Source of the DNA: Cladopsammia gracilis
Taxonomy: Eukaryota; Cnidaria; Anthozoa; Scleractinia; Dendrophylliidae
Assembly (NCBI GenBank): GCA_022457155.1
Contig: JAJGOT010000513.1
Coordinates: 489,001 to 553,000 of the forward strand
Reading direction: 5' to 3'
DNA length: 64,000 nucleotides
This document shows positions 37,333 to 45,395 of the stretch, one piece after another; positions within the stretch are counted from its first letter, which is position 1; every line of letters begins with the position of its first letter. Made by a program: the position numbers and the translations under genes. The notes beneath the pieces were generated by a model that had not been told where the DNA came from, did not search any database, and worked only from the letters and a program-made list of their open reading frames with translations.

Positions 37333-37677
37333 ACTATAAGTTACTGCTAGTTGATTCTGTAAGTCATTCAGCCTCGTTTTCAATCTTGACCTAACTTTCC
37401 TATTAACACTGAAAGTTACGTTACTCTTTGTTGATTCTGTAAGTTATTCAGCATGGTTTTTGATCCTGTAACAGCTAACGTTACTGTTTGTCGATTCTGT
37501 AAGTCATTTAACCACGTTTTCAACCTTGATCCCATCTTTCTATTAACAATAAAAGTTTTCTTGGTTCTTTAAGTAAGTCCAACGTCTTGAACGGATAATG
37601 TCCTTTTGCTTATCTCTGTAAGTTACTTACTTTAAATTTTTAATACATTTACTAACAGCACGCTCTTATTTCATTAG
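37324..37677 (+). other. Candidate intron upstream of PolB with repeated donor-like motifs
   Basis: The 3' end is strong: TACTAAC at 37650-37656 (perfect branch-point consensus), a pyrimidine-rich run and CATTAG before 37678. The body has three copies of TTGATTCTGTAAGT-type blocks (near 37350, 37430 and 37490), each containing a GTAAGT donor-like core. AATAAA lies at 37548. Confidence 0.55.
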
Positions 37678-40600
37678 AAGGAAGATGAGGAATGCTTACT
37701 GGTTGCAGAACAGGTTGGGTCCGGAAAAGATTTATGGACATCTGAACAGCACTACACCCTCCGAGAAGTCTCCACAAGACAAGCCCGCAAATTTAACACC
37801 ACGGCTACTGATTATCACCTCTCATTAAAGCCCCAATCTGAAGAAACCCCTCTTATGGAGCAGCTGGGCAACATTTTCGATTCCATGGTGCATGAAATGA
37901 CAACAGGTATGGCTGTTAACGATCTTGTACGTTTTGTCCTTCAAAGTCAATCCTTGGATTACCCCATCTCTTTACCCTTTATGCCACGACATGAATTAAA
38001 TGCCGAGCGGATCATGAGCGAGGTGCAGCGAGTTTTACAGTCAAACGAAAACGTCAATCTAAAGGATGGAATGAGTGTCCATCTGGTTCACGTTGGCATG
38101 CCGCAGGGTGGGGTTGCTACTCGGAAGAGGAAGCACTTTGGTTTCAAATTGTCGAAATTCCTTGACAGCAAGCGATGCGTCCTTCGCATCAAGAACAAAG
38201 ACTTCATGTGCCTGGCACGTGCCTTGGTGACAGACATTGCACGTCAAGAGGAACATCCCGACTGGAACTCGATTCGTCAAGGACGCAAACAACAACGACT
38301 TCTTGCACAGCAGCTGCACCAAAAGGCTGGAGTTCCAGAGGATCTCTGTGGACTTCCAGAGGTGGCCAAGTTTCAGCAAGTAATTACAGATTATCAGATT
38401 GTTGTCCTCTCTGCTGAACACTTTAACGCCATTATCTATGACGGGCCCAAAAGAGACAAACAAATTTATTTATACCTTCACCAACATCATTACGACATCA
38501 TCACATCCGTCTCCGCGTTTCTTGGTAGAAGTTATTGGTGCCTAGAATGCAAGAAGGGGTATGATAAGAAAGAAGAGCATCGTTGCAGTAAAGTATGCAA
38601 ATGTTGTTTCACCGAGGGGTGTCAAGGGTATTTTCAGAAAGCACCGTGGAGAGAGTGTGGTACCTGCCACAGAATCTTTGCTGGAGACGAGTGCTACGCA
38701 AACCACTGTCGACCCAACAAAGAAGGACAGTCAGTGTGCCAGAAATATTACAAGTGTACAAAGTGTCACAAAGTCATGTCGTATAAAAAACGAAACCCAA
38801 TAGCTCACACGTGCGGTGAAAAGATGTGTTGGAATTGTGAGGAGTTTGTGGACCCAAACACACATCGTTGCTACATGAAACCCATCGAGTTTCAAGACAG
38901 TGATGAAGTAGAAAGTCCAGAAGACCAAGAAAAACAAGTGAAAAAGAAGAAAAACAGGCGGAAACGAAGACGTGTTGCAGAGGAGTTGATCGATGATGAC
39001 GTAGAGGAAGGTGATGAACAAGAAGGGCAGGAATATTTATTCTTCGACATCGAGAGCAGGCAAGACGAAGGACGACACATCGCAAATTTATTAATCGTGC
39101 AAGACGAAACGGGGTTTGAAATGGTGTTTAAGGGGGATGACTGCGTTGATCAGTTTGGTTCTTGGTTGCTGGATGGAACTCATGAAGGTGCTATCGTCAT
39201 CGCACACAACCTCAGGGGTTATGACGGGTTTCTCCTCTGTGAATATTTCTACAAAGAATGTCTATTACCAAGCCTGATCCTGAACGGTGCCAAGATCATG
39301 TCTATGGAACTCGAACAAGCCAACATCAAGTTCCGTGATTCTCTCAACTTTTTACCCATGCCGCTCAAAAAGTTACCAAAAACCTTTGGGTTGACAGAAC
39401 TGAAAAAAGGTTACTTCCCCCATTTCTTTAATCGCAAAGAAAATCAAAACTACGTTGGTCCGCTCCCTCCTATTGAAAACTACGACCCAGACAGCATGAA
39501 AATCGAAGAAGATGATGAAAATGAACACGAGGAGTTTCTGGCTTGGTATAAAGCATTAGAAGAGGCTGAATATGTGTTTGACTTCGCGCATGAAATGGAA
39601 GAATATTGTCGCAGCGATGTGGACATTTTGCGAAGATGTTGCCTCAAATTTAAAGAACTCATGGAAGAAACCTGCAATCTCGACCCTTTCAAGTATTGTG
39701 TCACTATTGCCAGTGCATGCAACCGTGTGTTCCGTCAAGAATTTTTAGAAGAAAAAACCATTGGTCTCATACCTCCCCAAGGGTATCAACCTGCTCGGAA
39801 ATACTCTGTCTTGGCTTTGCAATGGCTGTCTTGGGTTCACCATCAGATCAACAACCGAGTTCTACACGCTCTGAATGGTGGAGAACAAAGGGTCGATGGT
39901 CATTACGTTGACGGCTATGATCCAGAGAACAGAGTCATTTACGAATTCATGGGTTGCCTGTGGCATGGCTGTAACAAATGCTATCTGCCTGACACCATAA
40001 ATCCAGTGAACGATACCAGTATGAAAGATCTTCTGGAAGGGACCACCCGCAAAATAGAGCGTTTCAAGAAGCTTGGATATCGAGTGGAAGTCAAATGGGA
40101 ATGTGAATTTAACCGAGAGTTCGCCACTAATCCAGAGATGAAAGCCTTTGTCCAAACGTTGAACTTTGATACACCCTTAGCACCCCGCGATGCTTTCTTC
40201 GGCGGAAGAACCAATGCCGTGTGTCTCTTCAAAGAGGTGGCTGAAGATGAAAAAATCCACTACGTTGACTTCACATCCCTGTATCCTTGGACGAATAAGT
40301 ATTGTGAAGTACCTATCGATCATCCAGAAATTCTCACAAGTGAAGCATTAATCAACCGTTCGCCTGGAGAGTTCTTTGGCCTTATCAAATGTACCATTTT
40401 GCCACCCTCCTTCCTATTCCATCCTGTTCTCCCGTACCGTGCTCAAGGCAAACTGATGTTCCCCTTGTGCAGAACCTGTGCTGAAAATAAACAGCAATCA
40501 CCGTGTGAACACAGCGACGAAGAGCGTATGCTGTCTGGGACTTGGTGTTCCATTGAAATTGATAAAGCTTTGGAGTTGGGGTATCGTGTTGTTCAACTGA

Positions 40601-41514
40601 TTGAAGTTTGGCATTTCCCTGAGAAATCATCCAACCTCTTTTCAGGGTATGTTGATACATTCCTTAAAGTCAAACAGGAAGCAAGTGGCTGGCCAAAGTG
40701 GTGTGTGACTGAGGAACAGAAAACACGATACATAAGAGAATATGAACAGAACGAAGGCATCAAACTGGATCAAGATAAAATCAAGAAAAATCCCGGTCTT
40801 CGTTCATTGGCCAAATTAATGCTAAACAGTTTCTGGGGAAAATTTGGTCAACGCGACAATATGCCCCAGGTGGAGCTCGTCAAAGATCCAGAACGCTACT
40901 TTCAACTCCTTACATGCCAATCCACACAGGTTAAAAACATTCAATTCGTCAACGATGAATGTGTAGAGGTGTACTACACAATGGGAGATGGTTTCGTATC
41001 TACCTCTGACAAAACCAATGTTGTGATTGCAGCCTTCACGACCGCGCATGCCAGACTAAAGCTCTATTCTGTCCTTGAACGTCTACAGACAAGAGTGCTT
41101 TATTTTGACACCGATTCCGTCATCTTTACAAGCCAGCCTGGTGAATGGATGCCCCCACTGGGTGATTATCTGGGAGAACTAACTAATGAACTTAAAGGTG
41201 ATGACTATATTACCACCTTTGTCTCTGAGGGACCGAAAAATTATGCCTATCAAACCAAGAATGAAAAAACAGTCTGCAAAGTGCGAGGCTTTACTCTGAA
41301 TTATCGTGGTTCTCAAAAACTCAACTTCAACACCATGTGTGCCCAAGTGTGTAACCCAGATGGAGAGGAGATCGTCATTGAGAATCCGCACTTCATCAAA
41401 CGTGACGCTCAAACAAAAACAATTCACACTGTCAAGTTGGAAAAGAAATACAATCTCGTCTACGACAAGAGAGTGGTGCATGGTTTCACAACACTTCCTT
41501 ACGGTTACCGCTGA
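37678..41514 (+). CDS. polB: Protein-primed type B DNA polymerase (Polinton PolB)
   Basis: From the first in-frame ATG (37855) the protein has 1219 aa. An open, in-frame stretch reaches back 59 codons to the splice acceptor at 37677/37678, so the true N terminus is probably in an upstream exon. A cluster of CxxC pairs (about 228-345) suggests zinc ribbons, and a KKKKNRRKRRR nuclear signal sits near 362-372. Exonuclease motifs follow: FDIES (about 396), AHNLRGYDG, and YCRSDVDIL. Polymerase motifs are DFTSLYP (motif A, about 804), KLMLNSFWGKFG (motif B, about 986) and YFDTDS (motif C, about 1082). Between them EFMGCLWHGC (about 700) marks the restriction-endonuclease-like insert seen in Polinton PolBs. 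It replicates the element from its termini. All catalytic motifs look intact. Confidence 0.95.
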   Translation, partial: KEDEECLLVAEQVGSGKDLWTSEQHYTLREVSTRQARKFNTTATDYHLSLKPQSEETPLMEQLGNIFDSMVHEMTTGMAVNDLVRFVLQSQSLDYPISLPFMPRHELNAERIMSEVQRVLQSNENVNLKDGMSVHLVHVGMPQGGVATRKRKHFGFKLSKFLDSKRCVLRIKNKDFMCLARALVTDIARQEEHPDWNSIRQGRKQQRLLAQQLHQKAGVPEDLCGLPEVAKFQQVITDYQIVVLSAEHFNAIIYDGPKRDKQIYLYLHQHHYDIITSVSAFLGRSYWCLECKKGYDKKEEHRCSKVCKCCFTEGCQGYFQKAPWRECGTCHRIFAGDECYANHCRPNKEGQSVCQKYYKCTKCHKVMSYKKRNPIAHTCGEKMCWNCEEFVDPNTHRCYMKPIEFQDSDEVESPEDQEKQVKKKKNRRKRRRVAEELIDDDVEEGDEQEGQEYLFFDIESRQDEGRHIANLLIVQDETGFEMVFKGDDCVDQFGSWLLDGTHEGAIVIAHNLRGYDGFLLCEYFYKECLLPSLILNGAKIMSMELEQANIKFRDSLNFLPMPLKKLPKTFGLTELKKGYFPHFFNRKENQNYVGPLPPIENYDPDSMKIEEDDENEHEEFLAWYKALEEAEYVFDFAHEMEEYCRSDVDILRRCCLKFKELMEETCNLDPFKYCVTIASACNRVFRQEFLEEKTIGLIPPQGYQPARKYSVLALQWLSWVHHQINNRVLHALNGGEQRVDGHYVDGYDPENRVIYEFMGCLWHGCNKCYLPDTINPVNDTSMKDLLEGTTRKIERFKKLGYRVEVKWECEFNREFATNPEMKAFVQTLNFDTPLAPRDAFFGGRTNAVCLFKEVAEDEKIHYVDFTSLYPWTNKYCEVPIDHPEILTSEALINRSPGEFFGLIKCTILPPSFLFHPVLPYRAQGKLMFPLCRTCAENKQQSPCEHSDEERMLSGTWCSIEIDKALELGYRVVQLIEVWHFPEKSSNLFSGYVDTFLKVKQEASGWPKWCVTEEQKTRYIREYEQNEGIKLDQDKIKKNPGLRSLAKLMLNSFWGKFGQRDNMPQVELVKDPERYFQLLTCQSTQVKNIQFVNDECVEVYYTMGDGFVSTSDKTNVVIAAFTTAHARLKLYSVLERLQTRVLYFDTDSVIFTSQPGEWMPPLGDYLGELTNELKGDDYITTFVSEGPKNYAYQTKNEKTVCKVRGFTLNYRGSQKLNFNTMCAQVCNPDGEEIVIENPHFIKRDAQTKTIHTVKLEKKYNLVYDKRVVHGFTTLPYGYR

Positions 41515-41580
41515 ACTGATAAAAAATGAAAACAAACAAAAAAAAAAAAACAAAACAAAAAAATGGAGGTTAGGGATGGC

Positions 41581-41616
41581 TATAAGGGGAGGTTGGAGGC
41601 CATCTGAAGCTCAAAC
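41581..41616 (+). promoter_or_regulatory. TATA/initiator promoter of the BH1-like gene
   Basis: TATAAGGGG at 41581 and an initiator-like CTCAAACTG about 31-32 nt downstream precede ATG 41634. The same initiator core (CCAAACTG) recurs before the ATPase gene. Confidence 0.55.
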
Positions 41617-41633
41617 TGTATCGAGCTGTCAGC

Positions 41634-41936
41634 ATGAACAGGTTGTATTTCTACCTGGTTCGTGCTTGTGCCCAACACTCTTTCTCGCAGTATGCATTCT
41701 GCACTATATCACATGACCATTGGCCAGATGTTCTCAAGCACCTTGAACCGATGAATTATGGCCGCTTGTTGGTTTTTTATGCTTACATGAATCAAAGTAA
41801 CATCACACTGGCTGAACAATACGGATTTCATCAAACATTGCGTGTGACGTATTCAGCGCATTACCCTTCCACCTGGTGGATGTTTTGGCAGATTATAAAA
41901 GGCATCTGGACAAACGTTTCTCATCAGTTGTTTTGA
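41634..41936 (+). CDS. Small accessory protein with BH1-like motif, 100 aa
   Basis: It has its own TATA box and starts 120 nt after PolB. Residues 41-51 read NYGRLLVFYAY, close to the BH1 motif of Bcl-2 proteins (NWGRxxxFxxF). Some 30-40 residues later PSTWWMFWQIIKGIW resembles a BH2 segment followed by a hydrophobic end. It is shorter than usual Bcl-2 proteins, and no BH3 was identified. By analogy with adenovirus-type anti-apoptotic proteins it could block host cell death at membranes; this is inference from motif resemblance only. The stop is 4 nt before the next ATG. Confidence 0.55.
   Translation: MNRLYFYLVRACAQHSFSQYAFCTISHDHWPDVLKHLEPMNYGRLLVFYAYMNQSNITLAEQYGFHQTLRVTYSAHYPSTWWMFWQIIKGIWTNVSHQLF
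41894..41930 (+). promoter_or_regulatory. TATA/initiator promoter of the integrase-capsid gene chain
   Basis: TATAAAAGG at 41894 lies inside the end of the BH1-like gene. A TCATCAGTTG initiator is centred near 41926, about 32 nt downstream, and ATG 41941 follows. It is the only clear promoter before the seven-gene chain ending at 47252. Confidence 0.55.
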
Positions 41937-41940
41937 GACC

Positions 41941-42150
41941 ATGGGAGGTATCACAAGTCGTTTTTGCGGAAGTTCATCACCTACCTTGGCTTTAAGTGAT
42001 ATATGTCAGAGGATGCGTTGTTTAGTTGCATGCTGTGGCAGCGAAGTACACATCGATTTTAGAGATGCCCCAGAAGAGCAAGAAGAGGAAAACCACGAAG
42101 AAGAAGACCAACAATCAGAAGAACCGTCTATTAGAGAAACTGTATTATGA
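41941..42150 (+). CDS. Small N-myristoylation-type ORF overlapping integrase, 69 aa
   Basis: It starts 47 nt after a TATA box with MGGITSRFC, which fits an N-myristoylation signal (Gly2, Ser6) followed by Cys residues that could be palmitoylated. The C-terminal half (EEQEEENHEEED) is acidic and is read from the same DNA as the Lys-rich head of the integrase, in another frame. It could be a membrane-associated accessory protein. Alternatively it is a leader ORF before integrase, or its ATGGGAG/GTATC start is a splice donor. The coding status needs transcript data. Confidence 0.45.
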   Translation: MGGITSRFCGSSSPTLALSDICQRMRCLVACCGSEVHIDFRDAPEEQEEENHEEEDQQSEEPSIRETVL

Positions 42151-43192
42151 ATTTAACCGTCCTTCAGCTTTAGGTGGTGTAGAAAAGTTGTATCGTGCTG
42201 CTCGTCAATATGGAATTACCCGTTCGCAAGTACTTCGTTGGTTACAATTACAACCAGGCTACACCCTTCACAAGCCTGCAAGAAAACACTTTCGTCGTAA
42301 TCGAGTTTTTGTCAATGGTATTGACGAACAGTGGCAGGCTGATTTGGTAGATCTGTCAAGTTTAAGCCGATGGAATCGTGGATACAAATACTTATTGACT
42401 TGTATCGATGTCTTATCGAAATATGCATGGGTAGTGCCGTTGAAGACCAAAACGGGGACGGCTTTGGTGGCTGCATTCAAGAAAATATTTCGACAAGGAC
42501 GCATACCTGAGAGATTGCAAACAGATGCTGGCACCGAATTTCTGAACAAGACCTTTCAAACGTTTCTCGAAAAAGAAGGGGCTCGTCATTTCGTGACATA
42601 CAACGAGACCAAGGCTCAGATTGTAGAACGTTTCAACAGAACTCTGAAACAGTTGTTATGGAGGCTTTTTACCACCACCAGTTCCTACCATTATTTGGAC
42701 AAATTGGACAGTTTGGTCAATGAAAATTATAATCAGAGTGTTCACCGTAGCATCAAGATGAAGCCTGCGGATGTAAACGTGTTCAACGCGCAAGATGTCT
42801 GGAGAACCTTATATGGTAATCAATCAGCCTCAAAAAAGTATAAATTCCAGCTGGGACATCAGGTCAAAATCAGTAAGCATAAACGCATCTTTGAGAAAGG
42901 TTACTTACCATCTTGGACAGAAGAAACATTTACAATTGCAAAGAGACTTCCTCGAAATCCACCTGTGTATCGTTTAAAGGAAGCAGACGGTGATTGGATC
43001 CAAGGCACTTTTTACGAACAAGAGTTACAGAAAGTGATCGAGAAGCCTGATCATTTGTTTCGCATTGAAAAAATTTTAAAGTATCGCGGAAAAGGTGTCC
43101 ACAAAGAGGCTTTGGTCCATTGGAAAGGTTGGCCCAAGAAATACGACAGTTGGATTCCCTATAAACAGTTGGTATCCCTGCAACAAGCATGA
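42065..43192 (+). CDS. int: Retrovirus-like integrase with chromodomain, 375 aa
   Basis: ATG 42065 is the first in-frame Met. A very basic head (KKRKTTKKKTNNQKN) precedes an HTH-like region. The catalytic core shows QADLVD (D93), TDAGTEF (D154) and IVERFNRTLK (E188), giving a DDE triad with 33 residues between the last two by my count. The C-terminal ~40 residues (FRIEKILKYRGK...WKGW...DSWIP) form a chromodomain, known to steer integration of related elements to chromatin. It catalyses insertion of the linear element and explains the 6-bp TSD. The stop overlaps the next start as ATGA. Confidence 0.95.
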   Translation: MPQKSKKRKTTKKKTNNQKNRLLEKLYYEFNRPSALGGVEKLYRAARQYGITRSQVLRWLQLQPGYTLHKPARKHFRRNRVFVNGIDEQWQADLVDLSSLSRWNRGYKYLLTCIDVLSKYAWVVPLKTKTGTALVAAFKKIFRQGRIPERLQTDAGTEFLNKTFQTFLEKEGARHFVTYNETKAQIVERFNRTLKQLLWRLFTTTSSYHYLDKLDSLVNENYNQSVHRSIKMKPADVNVFNAQDVWRTLYGNQSASKKYKFQLGHQVKISKHKRIFEKGYLPSWTEETFTIAKRLPRNPPVYRLKEADGDWIQGTFYEQELQKVIEKPDHLFRIEKILKYRGKGVHKEALVHWKGWPKKYDSWIPYKQLVSLQQA

Positions 43193-44055
43193 TTCAAGAT
43201 GATGATTTTTACGTTATGCTTCCGAGTAATGCAAACACGAACTTGTTCCCAACCAATTCAGAATCATACTACCGTGTTGCACTACCTCGACAAATTCATT
43301 TGAAAGACGAGGAAGACTGGGAGGTTGGACTCCATCACGTTATCTATCCATTCTCGTGGTTCGAAGTTCCCCACGAATGCAATCATCCCCACGTCATGTT
43401 CCGACGTTTTGGTACGAAAAAGGTAGACGCTGTGACTTTACCCGTGGGAAGATATCGAACAGCTTTAGATGTTGTAGAAGGATTATTACAGTGTATGAAC
43501 AATCCAAGCAATCCCTGGTACTTTAACCTTGCTGTAGATGACGAGTGGAACATTACTCTCACGTCACGTGACGTTTGGATGATGGTTACAGTACCGATTG
43601 CTCAAGCCTTAGGATGGATAACCAATGACAAGACAATTCGAAGCTATGGTCTGTATGGATTAAAGATTCAAGACAGTTTGAAATCAACCCCTGATTACGG
43701 GTACGAATGGTGTACACTGCCGCTACATTCATCTATAACCTTTCCTGGCACCTTCGTAATCCCTTTAACCGTTTCTCTCTGTCGCTGCAAACACAGAGTC
43801 GTGCAAGTGCAAACCAACCTCACAGAACCACGTCAAGTGGGTGAAAAACGTCTTCATCTGCTACACGAAATGGTGCCACATGGCATGTTTCGAGAGACCT
43901 TAATGGAGGAACCAGAACATATTCATTATCTTCCACTGCGAACCAAAATATTCCAAACCATTGACATCTATTTAACAAGTGGTTGTGGACAACTACTTTC
44001 ATTTCAAGGTGGCATCGTAAACGTGACACTTCACTTCAGACGACGAACAAGATGA
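43189..44055 (+). CDS. Penton-like minor capsid protein A, 288 aa
   Basis: The start overlaps the integrase stop (ATGA). The N terminus (DFYVMLPSN...FPTNSESYYRVALP, then DWEVGLHHVIYP) and the C terminus (GQLLSF...TLHFRRR) are the conserved ends of Polinton/adintovirus penton-type minor capsid proteins, thought to fold as a jelly roll at capsid vertices. It is a paralog of the next gene. The region between the ends is divergent. The capsid-vertex role is inferred from the family. Confidence 0.8.
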   Translation: MIQDDDFYVMLPSNANTNLFPTNSESYYRVALPRQIHLKDEEDWEVGLHHVIYPFSWFEVPHECNHPHVMFRRFGTKKVDAVTLPVGRYRTALDVVEGLLQCMNNPSNPWYFNLAVDDEWNITLTSRDVWMMVTVPIAQALGWITNDKTIRSYGLYGLKIQDSLKSTPDYGYEWCTLPLHSSITFPGTFVIPLTVSLCRCKHRVVQVQTNLTEPRQVGEKRLHLLHEMVPHGMFRETLMEEPEHIHYLPLRTKIFQTIDIYLTSGCGQLLSFQGGIVNVTLHFRRRTR

Positions 44056-44933
44056 GCAATAGTTTCTACATTGTCGTAACAAGCGATGCAAGTACAGCTC
44101 AATACCCTGACAACAAGACTGCTAGTTTCAAAATGCAACTACCAAGTCAAGTGCATTTGAGTGAGGATTGGGAAGTTGCAATGACAAATGTCATTTACCC
44201 CCATAGTTGGCAAAATGTTCGTCACAACCAAGTATCTTATCTTCTAAGCTGTCATCATGATTTCTCGTGGACGTTACCAATTTATCTGCCCAGTGGTACT
44301 TATCACACTGTGGACGATTTAGTTAGAGGTATGGTGACAGGACTGCACAGTGTATTTCCCGATATTTTTCTTAAAAGTGGAGAAACGGTAAAACGTATCG
44401 GAGGAAGTGAGTGTTTCTACATTCGTACAAAAGCACAGTGTTACTACGAATTCAATTTACCTCCTGGCTTTCAAGTGACGTTACCCAAGAACCTGGCTCG
44501 AGCTTTAGGGTATTTGAACCATCGAGATCTCGTACCAGCCCTTTATCGGACCAAAAGTCCTACATCTGTTCAACTGAATAAGAACCAGAGTGTGACCCTT
44601 ACAGCTACAACCACCACGGTACGACGAAACGATGAACTGGTATGGGGAATGTTAAGCAAGCATTCGTTTCAAACCATGTACATCTACTCTGACCTAATAG
44701 AGTCCTTAGTGGTAGGGGATGTACAAGCCAATCTGCTGCGTATGATAGTACCTCGCGGTCAACCTGGTGAGATGGTGGCAGAGGAAATAAAGATACCTAC
44801 CTACCATCGGTTACGTACATCCATATTCTCTTCGGTGGAGATTAATATAAGAGGTGACACTGGGCAATTAATATCATTTGCGTCTGGTGCTGTACGAGTA
44901 ACATTACACTTTCGACGTCGTGCAATTCTATAA
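44052..44933 (+). CDS. Penton-like minor capsid protein B, 293 aa
   Basis: The start overlaps the stop of protein A (ATGA). The ends mirror those of protein A: SFYIVVTSDAS...YPDNKTASFKMQLP, DWEVAMTNVIYPHSW and GQLISF...TLHFRRR. The two genes clearly come from a tandem duplication, probably ancient given the divergence in the middle. One may form the penton base and the other a spike or collar, but which is which cannot be said. It ends one base before the next ATG (TAAAATG). Confidence 0.8.
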   Translation: MSNSFYIVVTSDASTAQYPDNKTASFKMQLPSQVHLSEDWEVAMTNVIYPHSWQNVRHNQVSYLLSCHHDFSWTLPIYLPSGTYHTVDDLVRGMVTGLHSVFPDIFLKSGETVKRIGGSECFYIRTKAQCYYEFNLPPGFQVTLPKNLARALGYLNHRDLVPALYRTKSPTSVQLNKNQSVTLTATTTTVRRNDELVWGMLSKHSFQTMYIYSDLIESLVVGDVQANLLRMIVPRGQPGEMVAEEIKIPTYHRLRTSIFSSVEINIRGDTGQLISFASGAVRVTLHFRRRAIL

Positions 44934-44934
44934 A

Positions 44935-45393
44935 ATGATTTTGCCTATGAACCATCAATTTTACCCTTATCAACGACAAGTCATACCTTTCGGACAACGA
45001 GGTAAAGGCGATATTAGTATCTTTGGTGGAAAACATCCTTATGGTCAAGGAGGCAATGGAATAGGGGGAATGTTTCGTTCTCTCTTTCGAACAGCTACAC
45101 CCTACCTCAAGACAACCGTAAAGAAAGTTGGGAAACGTTTGCTCAATACGGGATTGGACACCGGGATGCAAATTGTTCAAGACGTTATGAATGGTCAGCC
45201 TTTAAAGAAAGCTGCCAAATCCAGAGCAAGAACTGCTGGTAAAAGCTTTCTGACAGGTGCTTTACAAGACATTACGCAACGAGGTCGTGGAGGAAGAGTA
45301 CTTAAACGCAAGCGGAAAGCTACTCCAATCAGTTCAAGACAAACCAAGAAGCCGAGAACATCAACGTCAAGGTTCAGAACTATTTTTGACTGA
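44935..45393 (+). CDS. pX-like core/minor virion protein, 152 aa
   Basis: ATG 44935 was chosen over upstream non-ATG codons; ATG 44947 is an alternative. The GIGGMFRSLFRTATPYLK block and a TGMQIVQDVMNG helix are typical of Polinton pX-like proteins. The C terminus is highly basic (RVLKRKRK, TKKPRTSTSRFR), which fits DNA condensation inside the capsid. A QGGNG stretch could be cut by the adenain-like protease. A fragment of this gene start is duplicated at 31770-31838 near the left end of the element. Confidence 0.8.
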   Translation: MILPMNHQFYPYQRQVIPFGQRGKGDISIFGGKHPYGQGGNGIGGMFRSLFRTATPYLKTTVKKVGKRLLNTGLDTGMQIVQDVMNGQPLKKAAKSRARTAGKSFLTGALQDITQRGRGGRVLKRKRKATPISSRQTKKPRTSTSRFRTIFD

Positions 45394-45395
45394 AT

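Noticed and set aside
38059..39085. Minus-strand ORFs of about 100-134 codons inside PolB
   Set aside because: They are antisense to strongly conserved PolB sequence and show no motifs of their own.
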